DNA of 64,000 bases from Henricia sp. BOLD:AAB3569 (taxonomy: Eukaryota > Echinodermata > Asteroidea > Spinulosida > Echinasteridae): contig JBBELK010000518.1 of the NCBI GenBank assembly GCA_037783545.1, forward strand, positions 434,001 to 498,000, given 5' to 3'. Position 1 is the stretch's first letter; each line of letters begins with the position of its first letter. The notes beneath the pieces are model-generated. The model saw only the letters and a program-made list of their open reading frames with translations. It had not been told where the DNA came from and ran no database searches. Shown piece by piece: positions 10,637 through 22,285 of this stretch. The position numbers and the translations under genes are program-made.

Positions 10637-11220
10637 AGACCGATCCAGTAAGCTCCGCCCATTTTGGAATTGACCAATAACAGCCTCATGTTGAGGTAAT
10701 AAAAAAGTGGATCTCCATTTTGGTTACCTGGGTCCTCAAAATTGTGTGCACAGAGCTACGGCGAAATGCAGCACGAATTATGCAAAGACACCATAAACAT
10801 CATTTTTATCAGCGCAGAGGACCCTAGCCGGTTTAAACGGATTGTATAAGACTATCCTAACCTACTTTTAATCCCTTCATCAATGTGTTTTTGTGTGAAC
10901 GGGAAAAACTCACCAAAATAGCTTGTCGTTTTGCTATGTTGTGCATTCACTGCGTTCTAGATGTGTGTCGAGATGTTTGTGTTCGATCGCGCGCGTTACG
11001 CGTAATGCAGGCGTGTTGTACGTGCACACGCACACGACTGGATACTTAAGTACACATTTTGCTTTCGAGCGTGCAGTTTCTGTGTGCGTGTGCGTGTTTC
11101 AATATGCGCTGACCAGGGCGCGGACGCTGACGCACGACAGGGCCACGCGACTCTACTGCACATGTGTGGCATGTTGCTAGGCAATTTCTAAATGGGCAGG
11201 GCTTACTGGATCGGTCTATT
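10634..11220. mobile_element. MITE of about 585 bp, TIR TAGACCGATCCAGTAAGC
   Basis: The left end TAGACCGATCCAGTAAGC pairs with the right end GCTTACTGGATCGGTCTA over about 28 bp. Flanking TA on both sides may be target duplication (Tc1/mariner-like) or part of the repeat. Abuts the preceding MITE. Copy B keeps the left end (31672 on) but has lost the right end. Confidence 0.7.
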
Positions 11221-12263
11221 TTTATGTTATTTTTTGGCAGACCTCAATCTGGTACCAGTCATTTTTGTGTCATGGTATGGCATTGTCATGGTCTGCTGCA
11301 CACACCCGAATGTGATAAACAAGGCAGTGTGCAGCAACTACATGGTCATGCTTGAGTGACTATGTTTCTGGGCTTTCTAGAACTTGGGGATCATAAATAT
11401 GGTACAATTTTCACAAAAAATAACAGTGCGGGGAAAAAGGTGCATTTTTTTGCTGTTCAGTTAGGGTCGACTTACGAGTTGTAAAATTATGTTTTTCTTG
11501 GACTTGTGAGTGGTCATGAAACTTTTGTCAAAGGGGCGACCGAGAAAGTTTCCCGACCGTTTTGAACCGTTCCATACGGTCTGGGAACTTGTACCGAGCG
11601 ATGGCGATTTCCCCCCGAGTTATTGCGAGTGTTCAGGACTAATTTACGACCTTCTGACAAGTAACATAGGAGGAACTTAAGATCTTGCTGACCAACTCCT
11701 GAGAAAATGCCATTTTGACAAATTTTTGTTCGTAAATCACTCCCAAGTCCCTCGGGATTTCGGTGTAAACAGGGTATTAATATCGTTTTACATCTCTTTT
11801 AAAGGCATTATACATGCATATCATTTTTTAATTTGTCTCCTTGTTTGTAAACTGTAATGCAAATAGATACATTAACAACTGCCATGTAAACATGGTAAAG
11901 TGGTGTAATTGGTAGCTAACGGTGGACACAATCGGTATTAACTGTCTATGCAGTTTAAATATTCGTTATTCAGGTAAATGTTTTACCGTATTTGTATTTT
12001 TAATACAATTTGACCCTAAAACCACGAAATGAATTTCATAAATTTGGAATCCGACGTATACGAGTCACTCCATGAACATTGGGTTTAATCACTTAATTTT
12101 TCTTTCCATTTTTTTGTTACAGTGAAGGCAGCTAATTTTCATAATTTGCATATTTGTCAGCTAATTTGCATAATTGTAAGAACTCTGGATGCCGCAATAG
12201 GGCGACATTTCGGGAAGAGTCACTCAAAATTACACCTTATTTTTTTTACCCAAAGCTTCCAAA
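11221..12263. other. Noncoding; direct repeat shared with 15513-15690
   Basis: About 11660-11835 (AACATAGGAGGAACTTAAGA start) recurs directly at about 15513-15690, one copy on each side of the large foldback element. About 11220-11460 and 11800-11960 match copy B. TTTGCATA-rich words near 12140 recur near 15465. No gene seen. Confidence 0.6.
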
Positions 12264-12303
12264 AATTACGGAGCCCGTAAAGGGACACGAGTTAAAAAAA
12301 AGT

Positions 12304-12630
12304 TGGAGAAATATTTACGTTCGAAAGAAAAATATCTTCGTGCGAACGAAAAATATCTTCGTGCGAACGTAAAATATTTACGTTCGAACGAAAAATATCT
12401 TCGTGCGAACGAAAAATATCTTCGTGCGAACGTAAAATATTTACGTTCGAACGAAAAATATTTACGTTCGAACGAAAACAATGTTCGTGCGAACGAAAAC
12501 AATCTTCGTGCGAACGAAAACAATGTTCGTGCGAACGAAAACAATCTTCGTGCGAACGAAAACAATGTTCGTGCGAACGAAAAAAATGTTCGTGCGAACC
12601 AACAAAAATGTTCGTGCGAACGAACAAAAA
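12304..12630. repeat. Left tandem array of TTCGTGCGAACGAAAA-type words
   Basis: About 15 units, mostly 21 or 24 bp, each built around the palindromes TTCG..CGAA or GTTCGAAC. Unit lengths divisible by three keep reading frames open on both strands, so the long ORFs here are artefacts. Confidence 0.85.
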
Positions 12631-12639
12631 TCTGCGCGT

Positions 12640-14370
12640 TGGAAAGGTAAGCGCACCGCGGTCAAAGTTCAACAAATTAAAACTTTGACCCAGTTCGATT
12701 TTTCCGCGATAGTTCACACTATCGCGGAAAAATCACACTACCGCGCTGCGCTCACCGCCTTGCATGAGGTCCCAAGCGTCGATTTCTCTAAAATAAAAAA
12801 ATCCGCAACTTGGGGCTTCTCTGATACCTCATTGGCTGCGCGTTGGAAAGGTCAGCGCACCGCGGTCAAAGTTCAACAGATTTGAACTTTGACCCAGCTC
12901 AAAAGTTTTGCGCGTCGCGATAGGCCGCGCACAAGCGGCAAACCAGTTTGTGTACAAACCAATGGAACCGTGTGATTTTTCCGCGATAGTGTGAACTCCC
13001 CTTCAAGGCGGATACACACTATCGCGGAAAAATCACACTTTCGCGCTGCGCTCACTCACCGCATTGAATGAGCTTCCAATCGCCGATTATTCCAAAATAG
13101 AAAATTCCACTCTGGTAACTTGGGGCTTCTCTGATACCTTATTGGCTGCGCGTTGGAAAGGTCAGCGCACCGCGGTCAAAGTTCAACAGATTTGAACTTT
13201 GACCCAGCTCAAAACGTTTTGCGCGTCGCGATAGGCCGCGCACAAGCGGCAAACCAGTTTGTGTACAAACCAATGGAACAGTGTGATTTTTCCGCGATAG
13301 CGTGAACTCCCCTTGATACATACGGACGACCGCAGCGCAAACGCAACGCACGCAAAACGGATGAAAACGGACCAAAGGAAAGGCGCCTGCAGGGGCGTTC
13401 ACACTATCGCAGAAAAATCACACTGCCGCGCTGCGCTCACCGTATTGCATGAGGTCTCAATCACCGATCTTTCCCAAATACGCCTTTCTTAAAAGTCTAG
13501 CCTCGTTTTACCAAACCGAGGCTATGGTTCCTCCGAAACGTAAACATAACATGGCACGCATGATGGACCGGATGGACGGCATGGACCGCACGATGGCAAA
13601 CAAGCGGCAAACTGTACTAGTGCGCGACCTACCGCGACGCGCAAAACGTCAAAGTTAACATTTGTTGAAGTTTGACCGCGGTGCGCTGACCTTTCCAACG
13701 CGCAGCCAATGAGGTATCAGAGAAGCAAGTTACCAGAGTGGAATTTTATATTTTGGAATAATCGGCGATTGGGAGCTCATGCAATGCGGTGAGCGCAGCG
13801 CAAAGGTGTGATTTTTCCGCGATAAGGCGCGTTCACACTATCGCGGAAAATTCACACTGTTCCATTGGTTTGTACACAAACTGGTTTGCCGCTTGTGCGC
13901 GGCATATCGCGACGCGCAAAACGTTTTGAGCTGGGTCAAAGTTCAAATCTGTTGAACTTTGACCGCGGTGCGCTGACCTTTCCAACGCGCAGCCAATGAG
14001 GTATCAGAGAAGCCCCAGGTTACCAGAGTGGAATTTTCTATTTTGGAATAATCGGCGATTGGGAGCTCATGCAATGCGGTGAGCGCAGCGTGAAAGTGTG
14101 ATTTTTTCCGCGATAGTGTGAACGCCCCTTTAGTGTGTATCCGCCTTAACTGTATAACTACCGCGCTGCATTCACCGCATTGCATGAGCACCAAATCGCC
14201 GATCTTTCCAAAATAGAAAATTCAACCCAGCGGTTGAGGCATCTCTGATGCCTCATTGGCTACGCGTTGGAAAGGCCAGCGCACCGCGATAAAAGTTCAA
14301 CAAATTTGAACTTTGACGCAGCTCAAACGTTTTGCGCGCCGCGATATGCCGCGCACAAGCGGCAAACCAG
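12640..14370. repeat. Core modules of the foldback element, repeated in both orientations
   Basis: A module of about 180-310 bp runs from GCGCGTTGGAAAGGTCAGCG through AACTTTGACCCAGCTC and GTTTGTGTACAAACC to GATTTTTCCGCGATAGTG. Plus-oriented copies start near 12838, 13147 and 14265; inverted copies lie near 13670-13900 and 13905-14110. The word TTCACACTATCGCGGAAAAA with its complement marks the module borders and looks like an older MITE end. Confidence 0.75.
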
Positions 14371-14381
14371 TGCGCGGCCTA

Positions 14382-14728
14382 TAGACTGGTTCCCGTCCAC
14401 ATATTCCACATAGGAGAATATGAGGACAGGTAAAGGGCGCTTCATCTTGATCTGTGATTGGTCGTCTTTGCGCGTGCGCATTGTGTTTTATATTTAAAAA
14501 TTGGCGAAGCCCTTTGCTTTAGCCAGTGTACTTTATTTACACTTGGATATGTTCGATATACGCACGGCCGGGTTACAAATGTCAATGCAAAATATACGCA
14601 CTTACAAAAAGAATTATAATAATAACCACGTGAAGGGCATTCATGACGGGCAGAATTCTGCCCGTCATGGCTGCCCTTTACCGATCCTCATATTTTCGCA
14701 ATAAGCGATAGGATCGGGAACCAATCTA
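14382..14728. mobile_element. 347-bp MITE, TIR TAGACTGGTTCCCG, 9-bp target duplication
   Basis: The left end TAGACTGGTTCCCG pairs with the right end (reverse complement TAGATTGGTTCCCG). CGCGGCCTA is repeated directly outside (14373-14381 and 14729-14737). The empty site is the GCGGCCTATCGCGACGCG word found elsewhere in the same foldback core. It inserted after the module had multiplied. Confidence 0.85.
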
Positions 14729-14827
14729 CGCGGCCTATCGCGACGCGCAAAACATTTCGAACTGGGTTAAAGTTCAAATTTGTTGAACTTTAACCGCGGT
14801 GCGCTTACCTTTCCAACGCGCAGATTT

Positions 14828-15085
14828 TTTTCGTTTGCACGAACGTTTGTTTTCGTTCGCACGAACTGTTTTTTTCGTTCGCACGAACTTTAAATTTCGT
14901 TCGCACGAAGATTGTTTTCGTTCGCACGAAGATTATTTTCGTTCGCACCAAGATTGTTTTCGTTCGCACAAAGATTATTTTCGTTCGCACCAAGATTGTT
15001 TTCGTTCGAACGTAAATATTTTTCATTCGCACGAAGATATTTTTCGTTCGAACGTAAATATTTTTCGTCCGAACGTAAATTTGTC
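14828..15085. repeat. Right tandem array, inverted partner of 12304-12630
   Basis: TTCGTTCGCACGAAGATT-type units, opposite in orientation to the left array, with several CACCAAG or CACAAAG variants. Together the arrays could form a long imperfect hairpin. Confidence 0.8.
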
Positions 15086-15128
15086 TCAAACTTTTTTTTT
15101 CACTCATGTCCCTTTACGGGCTCCGTAA

Positions 15129-17077
15129 AAAATGCTTCCAGACCTAAGAGAATTGGTTCTAGACCTAATAAAAATGGTTCTCGATTAAAAAAAAAATGTT
15201 TTTTGACCTAAAAAAAAATATTAGGGCGACACCAAAATGTCGTCCTATTGAGCGTGTCGCCCTAATATAGCTTTTTTACACACAAATTGTCGCCCTATCC
15301 TAGCATTCATAGTTTTCTCTGAACACTTAATTGAAAAAGATGTTTATCATGTTCTCTGGCCATGGCCATAAAAACATAATTTACACATGTACATCGCTTT
15401 GAACAGATACCTACGTACACACATTTGTTTTGTAAAACGGTTTTCCTAATGGTGGCCGCTTATTTGCATAATTTGCATATTTTGCATATTTGTGTTCACA
15501 CTATTAATTCAGAAACATAGGAGGAACTTAAGATCTTGCCGACCAACTCCTGAGGAAAATGCCATTTTGACAAATCTTTGTTCGTAAATCACTCTCAAGT
15601 CCCTCGGGATTTCGGTGTAAACAGGGTATTAATATCGTTGTACATCTCTTTTAGAGGCATTATACATGTACATGCATATCATTTTTAAATATAAAGTTAC
15701 ATTGAAAAGTAGAATTTTCCTAATGGCGGCATGTAATTTGCATATTATACAAATTTGACACCTTTCCACCAAATATTTTTTGGTAGACTTTTAGTATGAT
15801 GTGCAGGAGACTTTACTAAAATGTATAGCACTTAAAAAAAATCTGTTGCATTTAGTGGTGGGTGTAACCCTAATTTGATTGGACTAATTAGGGTTCAAAG
15901 GTGGGCGTCCGTGCCGCTTTTAGCAAAAAATTCCAAATTATCGGGTACCGTATCTCCGGAACCACTGGTCCGATTGATCTAAATTGATATTTGGTGCTGT
16001 GGGATCCAAATCAACAAGTATACTAAGTTTCACCAAAATCTGAGAGGGTCAGGTTTAACCCATTGGGTGATTTGACATGGAATGACCCAACAGCCATGTA
16101 TGACAACTTTTGTTTTAAAGAATTGTATAGTCAAGTAATTTGGTGGAAAGTGGACGCCATGTAACTTACGTTAACTTTCTGACTATTGTCCACTGTTGTA
16201 GAAGGGACAATAAAAACTGATGACGAGGTGTCAGGTTACACGCATGTTCAGTGTGGAGGCATTGAGTTGGAGTTATTCCCTCCATGTTATGTTTGTGAGC
16301 CGCAGGGCTGAGACAAGAAGCACTTGGGCCGGCTGAGATACTGTGGAATTATGTGGAATGTCTGCTCATTTATTTCCATCAAATCAGTCACTTATTTGAG
16401 TAGTCATTCGCTCAGTCCAATGGTTAGTTAAACAGCAGTAACATTGGCAACGCACACACAGTTCATCAGTATTCTGCACGTACGAACGCGTGGTGGCGCC
16501 CTCGACGCTGCTAATTCCGCAATATCCACATCAATGCTTGTTTACACAAAATGAGAAAAGAAAGTTATCCTCTAGTTGCTATTTTCCAGTGAAGGGTGAG
16601 CCATTGGGATAATTTAAAGTGAAATTAACAAAGTCTGGCATATTCTATTTGTTTACCCTCATGTCACACGTTTGTAAGCCAGCATTGTGTCCTTACACAT
16701 GTGGGGGCATCTTTCATACAATAATGTAGTATTTACACAATGTATTTGTTCAATACTGTTAAGCTATTGAAATAATATAGCACAATATCCCATCAAATGT
16801 AGTGTCCGTGTGTACATGTACATGTATGTACAATGCATCGGGTTTACTGCAGGAAACCATTCTTAATTATCACAAATTAAGTGTGTTGGACGTGTGTATA
16901 TAAAGTAACCTCTCCGAATGATTGTACAGGATTGTTACAGCACATACATGTACCGTATATAAAACAGGGGGTACGGACACTACCCTATGCTTACATGTAC
17001 CTTACATATGTACGTACGGTACATGTACTATACATGTACATAATACATATAACATGTATAATGGTAAGTGCTTAGTT
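15129..17077. other. Noncoding stretch; short inverted repeat near 15221
   Basis: No gene seen. ATTAGGGCGACAC (15221) and GTGTCGCCCTAAT (about 15256) form a compact hairpin. A TACATGTA/ACGTAC-rich run lies at 16810-17060. Confidence 0.5.
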
Positions 17078-17081
17078 TTAA

Positions 17082-17873
17082 AGGGACACACCGGCTTTGT
17101 TGGGCTATGTTGGGCTCGAAATAGACCCATACATTATTCTGAAGCGCTTTCCAGAGTGAATTAGATCATATATCTTGAAAAGACGCCGTCAAATTTTGCC
17201 GTTTTTGAGCATTTTGCAAAAATTCAAGGTCACGTGACTTTTCGGAACCAGATTCTGGTTCCGAAAAGTCACATGGTCTTGCGAGTTAATTTTGTGTCCA
17301 GCCGCATGAATGTTTTCTACTGCAGAACTGCACCAAATTCAACTCTGATTTACCCCCAATATTTATAAGATATTGACAAAAGAGAGACTATTTATACAGG
17401 TATGAAACAAAGTTGAACAGATGTTTGAAAATTCGAACATAAAAGTTTGTTTCGAGAGTCCGGAGAACGGGAGCGAGCGCGTGCTACGGCAGGCTACCGT
17501 GGAGTGTAGAATATTTGCCCTGCGCAGCACGGCAAATAGCCTGAGTCCACACACGGCCGGGTGTGTTGCTTCGGTGTACGTTTGTGAAGACAAAACATGA
17601 TGCCATCTCCCGGCAAAAGAAAACGGAAATTCCTATTCGGTCGTCCGGGTTGTCCAGTGAAATTGTGAGCAGAAAATTGAAGATATCCTGAGTAAGAGAA
17701 GAGCGAATGATCGTTTGTGACAAAGTCGTCAGTGAGGCTCGGGCGTAGTTGCAACGGCTGGTAAAGCGTATAACCCGTCTTTTGACTTTTTGTTAATTTC
17801 GATGACCATCAAAAAGGTATTGTCAATGCTGCTACATCTCTAAATCATGTAAACAGTAGGCCGGTGTGTACCT
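17082..17873. mobile_element. 792-bp TTAA-flanked element, TIR AGGGACACACCGGC
   Basis: TTAA (17078-17081 and 17874-17877) flanks ends AGGGACACACCGGC and its partner, reverse complement AGGTACACACCGGC. A TTAA target fits piggyBac or Kolobok mobilisers. An inner hairpin (GACTTTTCGGAACCAGA and complement, about 17235-17272) is notable. No transposase. The last 136 bp of the window is a second, partial copy. Confidence 0.8.
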
Positions 17874-17877
17874 TTAA

Positions 17878-19370
17878 TGTTGTTGGTGATCATGTGGCTA
17901 CTGTTATACATGTAGGACCCCCAATCCAACCCATACCCTTGGTTAGTGCATCTCATCGCCTCCCTGTACTCCGGAACACAGTGCTGTGGAGTGCGGCAGT
18001 GGCGTTTCTGACTTCACGGATCTTCAGTGCCGGGGTGGAGGCGACCTGTTGGTTGACCCCGTGCGTCGTGGTTGGCGCAGACTGGAGGGGTGGAGGAAGA
18101 TGATGAACGCCGCTGCGGCACATGCTCCCACACCTGACCTGACCTGCACATAACACTGAATTTCTTCACTTGTCCTAACAGAATATTCGCAGTACACATT
18201 GGACTTATTTTTTGCAAATACTGCCCGAGTGAACTTGTACAAGAAGACCGTACAAGTTGGAAGGACATCAATTGTGAGAAGGACATTAATCAAACATTCC
18301 CACAATAATGCTCTGCAATAATGTGTACAAATCCATGCAAGAAGTACATGTATATTAACTGAAATGCTTGTCATCATGGTACAAAATAAAGTCGACCAAT
18401 TTTCTTGAGATGAGTGGGAAAAAGAAAAACAAGTTGATCATGGATTCAGAACTTGTGTACAAACCACATAGAGTCGGGTTGAAAATTAAAAAATTTACAA
18501 AATCTTAAATTTTACCTACTCAAAATGTTGGGTTTTTCCATCAAATCTGCATTTACATGCTTGATGAGTCATTTTAAAGGGAAAACATTCTTATCAACTC
18601 CTCAAGAAAGAAAAAAACATTCACTGGGTCACGTACATACCAGTATACCGGAGTAAACTTTCCCTTCCACGAGCATGACGGTGTTTTAACATTTTTTACG
18701 CCATTTTAAACCGCTCACTTTACTGATACTACTCAAATATCAACAGAGTAACTTTTATTCTACTCATTTTGTTGGTGGAAATCCTAAAATATGCTATGCG
18801 CTGATTGGCTGTGAGCTGTGGCTATTCACCATTGGTCGCCAGAGGGCGCGCCTGAAATACAGTCTGAAAGACAGTCTTTTCTATTCCGTATAAATCGCTC
18901 GGAAAATTCCGAGCGAATTCCTGGCATTACGTTTTTTTGACACGGCGGAATGCGTGACGTCATCTAATTTCCATAATTCACTGCAGCTCTCTGTCGGTCT
19001 GGTACCCAGAGTACACACTCGACCGACAGTGCCTGATGTCGCTGCGTTCCCTGCCGCTGATCGATCGATTAACATGTGATGACTCGAGGCAAACACACAT
19101 ATTGTCCACTGACATATCTTGCTCGTTGCATTCAGTGGCTTGCCCGTACCGTCCGGGCCTCGCTGCTTACCGGCCTGCGTTGCTTGTACGGTCGGGTTAG
19201 ACCCGTGAACGGGTCATACGGTCGGTGTAATGATCTGGCAGCCAGTGAAGACGAAGCATTTTATTCCAAGTTGGGAATAGAAAAGTTCAAAGGCCATCAA
19301 AGACTGGCATTTAGAGAATTTCTCAGGGAATTCTTTGCATGGTCACGATTTGTTTTCATCGCTTTATACC
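17878..19370. other. Noncoding stretch, no gene seen
   Basis: Short ORFs on both strands show no domain. Small hairpins occur at 18897 (CGCTCGGAA..TTCCGAGCG) and 18992-19030 (CTGTCGGTC..GACCGACAG). Confidence 0.5.
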
Positions 19371-20168
19371 TAAAAGCTAGGTCACATTTCCACCGGCGTG
19401 CCACCGATGTCGAGACATCGGTGGTTTTTACCGGCGTCCCGATGTCTGTTAAATTTCCCCACATATCTTTTACATCTCGGCGAGAGGAGAGGTGTCCGGA
19501 GGTTCTCCCAGCAGTCGTTGGCCGCCGCTCAGTTTTCGAAAAAATGGTAGCGCCATATCGTCCGCTTTCCCAACGGTCATCGGGCGGGAACCGCACGGGC
19601 ATCGACGAGTCCCCGGACGGCACCCGGCCGGCGTCATCCGGGCATCGGCCGGCGCCCGGATGGACGCCGGGCGCGTTCCCTTCGCGTATAAAAGGACGCC
19701 CACCAGCGCCCGGCCGGTACCAGTTGCGACTTTTGTACACCAAATACACCGTCGACACACTGTCACTTCCCGGAAGCCTGTACGTGTCCCACCGGGCACC
19801 GTGCGATGTCATGATTATGACTGGCGCCCGGCGGGGGACACACCGCACATTCTCCGATGACCGACCAGTCACCCACCGATCACCCTCCGGCGGCGAAATT
19901 CCTTCCGATTAGGACGGCGCCCGATAGGCCCCCGAAGGGTCCCCCACGGGTCCCCCACCGGCGTGTCACGGATGCCTCCCCGATGGGGGTCCGTCCGGGA
20001 AGATATCGGCAGAAAATAACTCCGCGCTATTTTCTCCCGATCTCTTCCCGGCGTCCAAAAAAATGACCGGTCGCCCTCCGGCACCTGGTGGGTCGCCGCT
20101 CATTCTTCCCGATTTTCAGCCCGGTAGCGCATCGTAACCTCATCGGAAGCCTAATCGGTGGAAATGTG
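19371..20168. mobile_element. GC-rich MITE of about 800 bp, ends AGGTCACATTTCCACCGG
   Basis: The left end GGTCACATTTCCACCG pairs with CGGTGGAAATGTGACT at the right; flanking TAA-like triplets are imperfect. The interior is made of CCGG, ACCGGCG and CCGATGGG words, which opens long overlapping ORFs on both strands. A TATA-like TATAAAAGG lies mid-element (19687). No protein motif. Confidence 0.65.
19687..19695 (+). promoter_or_regulatory. TATA-box-like site inside the GC-rich MITE
   Basis: TATAAAAGG stands alone in otherwise GC-rich sequence mid-element, as in two other MITE families here (47314, 59962). Function is inferred. Confidence 0.35.
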
Positions 20169-20170
20169 AC

Positions 20171-20782
20171 TTATGCTTAAGTCACAATTAAAGCGGAGGC
20201 CGGGCGGCGTGTGCGGTTTATATGCATCGGTCGGTGTGTAGAGGTCGGCGAAAGTTCGCGCGATTGGGCAGTCACAGTCACAATTAAAAGTGCCCCGCAC
20301 GCTGCCATGACGGAATGGGGTCGATTTCTTGGCCTGTTTATCGGCCGGTGTCCGGCAGGCACTCGTCCGATGTCCTGCCTATGCCACTGCGATATACCCC
20401 AGCCGATGTCTGGCCGATTTCCGGCCGGGCGCCGCCAAGTCGGCCGGACGCCGGGCGGGGCCCGGCCGGCGTCTGAGCAGCGTCTGGGCGGCGCCTGGCC
20501 GATATATGGATTGTCTGGGTTGTCAAAAATTTGGCCCAGAGCCAGCACGATGTGTGCGATGCCCTGCCGGACATCGGCCAGGCATCGACCGATTTATTGC
20601 CGATCAGTTTGCGATGCGAAACGCCGCACCAGGTTTTAAGTCCGAGTTAAAAGTAACTCGATGCCCGCCCAATGCCCAAAAATGACCCGGCAGCCGCAAG
20701 GAGTCCTGTGGGGCCCCGGCCGAAAATGCCTAGAAATCCGTCGCAAACTACTCGCAAACCCATCGCAAGCTAATTGTGACTG
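20171..20782. mobile_element. GC-rich MITE of about 610 bp, ends AGTCACAATTA
   Basis: AGTCACAATTAAAGC at the left pairs with GCTAATTGTGACT at the right. A second inner AGTCACAATTAAAA lies at about 20276. It abuts the preceding MITE directly. The interior iterates GGCCGG/CCGGCC/GATGTC words; its ORFs are compositional. Confidence 0.55.
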
Positions 20783-21288
20783 GGGTATTACGCATGGAGA
20801 AAGAAAACGACTGGGATTTTTATCTTCCTCTATGGCATGCTTTTCATATGTTTGAAAAAAAAAGCTAAACGATTTCAGAGAAGTTATCCACTACTATGAT
20901 GAATTGCAAGCCCGGAAATTTAGGAGTGAATCTGAGAGAAGAACTACCAACTTTCTTAAAAACCTACTAATTTCACTCAGTGTCACATGTTTTGTACACA
21001 ATGTTTGAAGTAATAAATTGTTGGGCAGATTGAACAAAATTTCAAAATGCTCTTATCCAATTTTTGTAAATTTCATGTTTAAAAGGCCCGAGGAATCTAT
21101 CAATGCCACATGGTTTTACTGAAGTAATTGTACATTTTCTTCAGTCAAATATGACCCATTTTATATAGGCCTACGAAGAAATAAGGCAAATTGTTGTGAC
21201 CCAAGGATCGACTTTTTACGGCCTATTTGACACAACATTACACTGTACTGTACGTGGCAGATGCATCCCGTTATAATAATTATGGTTT
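20783..21288. other. AT-rich noncoding stretch, no gene seen
   Basis: No ORF, repeat or motif recognised. Confidence 0.5.
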
Positions 21289-21866
21289 TCTAAATATGAC
21301 AAATGCCTGTAGAGCTGTGCCATCGTACCGCCTTTTCGTGTTGTGACATCGCGTCGTGCTGTCGCCCGTCACGTCGTGCTGTCGCCCTTGCCATCACCCG
21401 TTGCGTCGTGCCGTCGCATCGTGTAGTCGCCCCGTTCTTATATTAGGGAGCTTTCGATTTCACGACGGAGAGAGACACGACGGGTAAAAAAAGCTGACCG
21501 CAACCGTCGTTGCATAAGATTCCCCGTGCTGCTTAAACCCATTTCGACTTTCACGACGACGCGTAATCAGCCACATGACCCGGAAATGCATTGTCCGACG
21601 TCCTTGGAATACCCCACGTCGCCGTTCTGTACAAGACACCCCAAGACACGTCGTGACATTTGGGGGAGAACGAAGAGTTAAGATCGTCGCATGCGCAGTA
21701 GATTTGTGTGACGTCATTACGTTGTGTTTCACGTCGCCGTCATGTAATCGAAAGCTCCCTATAATAGGAAAACGGCCGACGACACGACGCGATAGCACAA
21801 TGAGACGACGCGACGGCACAGGAAGACGCAACGTCACACAAATGGCGACGGACATTTGTCATCTTT
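21289..21866. mobile_element. MITE with ACAAATGCC ends and GTCGTG-word interior, itself interrupted
   Basis: The ends TGACAAATGCCTGT and (inverted) GGACATTTGTCA enclose GTCGTG/CACGAC iterations. A sibling follows at 21893-22285. Interrupted by the 21446-21766 element. Confidence 0.6.
21446..21766. mobile_element. 321-bp MITE nested in the preceding one, TIR AGGGAGCTTTCGATT
   Basis: The left end AGGGAGCTTTCGATT pairs with AATCGAAAGCTCCCT at the right. TATTA/TATAATA-like flanks blur the target duplication. The interior again iterates ACGACG/CGTCGT words. Confidence 0.75.
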
Positions 21867-21892
21867 AGAACACCAGACGGATTGATCTACTA

Positions 21893-22285
21893 TGGTGTTC
21901 TAAAGACAACAAATGCCTGTTGCGTCGTGCCGTTTCTTATTAAAGGAGTGCCGCGTCGTCACCCATTGTGTCACGTCACGTCGTCAACTATTGCGTTATG
22001 CCATCTTGTCGTCCCGTCGCCTATTAATATAGCAAAGGAGCATCGTGTCGCGTCCTGCTGTCGCCTGTCATATCATGTCGTCGTGCTGTTATATCATGTC
22101 GTCGCGTCGTCCCATGGTCAGACGACAGGCGACGGCACCACACAATGGCACGATGCGATGCAATGCTCCTTTACGTTTTTAATAGGAAAACTGGCGACGC
22201 TACGACATAATGACACAACGCAATGTCACGACGCGAAAGGGCGACGCTACGGCATGACGCAACGGGCATTTGTCATCTTTAATTA
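21893..22285. mobile_element. Second MITE with ACAAATGCC ends
   Basis: The left end ACAAATGCCTGTTGCGTCGT pairs with the right end ACGCAACGGGCATTTGT. The interior holds GTCGTG-type words in the left half and their complements in the right half. Confidence 0.65.

Larger units (their letters stand above)
5184..11960. repeat. Segmental duplication, copy A
   Basis: Collinear with 24553-32275 over the glycosyltransferase gene and most flanking repeats, with insertions and deletions in each copy and one inverted block (A 6850-7875 against B 26690-27190). The intron and noncoding flanks are shared, so it arose by DNA duplication, not retroposition. The right edge lies near the GGTAGCTAACGGTGGACAC block at about 11910 (B about 32235). 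Confidence 0.85.
12264..15128. mobile_element. Large foldback element (about 2.9 kb) with palindromic-word arms
   Basis: The outer ends pair: TTACGGAGCCCGTAAAGGGA at the left and its complement TCCCTTTACGGGCTCCGTAA at the right. Each arm then runs into an array of a 16-24-bp word (TTCGTGCGAACGAAAA type): 12304-12630 left, 14828-15085 right. Next comes a shared inner block (GCGCGTTGGAAAGG, about 12635-12690 and 14755-14820). The core repeats one module several times in both orientations. No transposase seen. Confidence 0.75.

Noticed and set aside
12266-12885. Overlapping ORFs of 99-141 codons in the palindromic arrays (also 14799-15211)
   Set aside because: 21- and 24-bp units keep all frames open on both strands; no start context, splice site or domain.
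19076-20685. GC-rich ORFs up to 278 codons on both strands
   Set aside because: They lie inside MITEs with inverted ends; stop codons are rare simply because the words are GC-rich. The proteins are Arg/Pro/Gly-rich without motifs.
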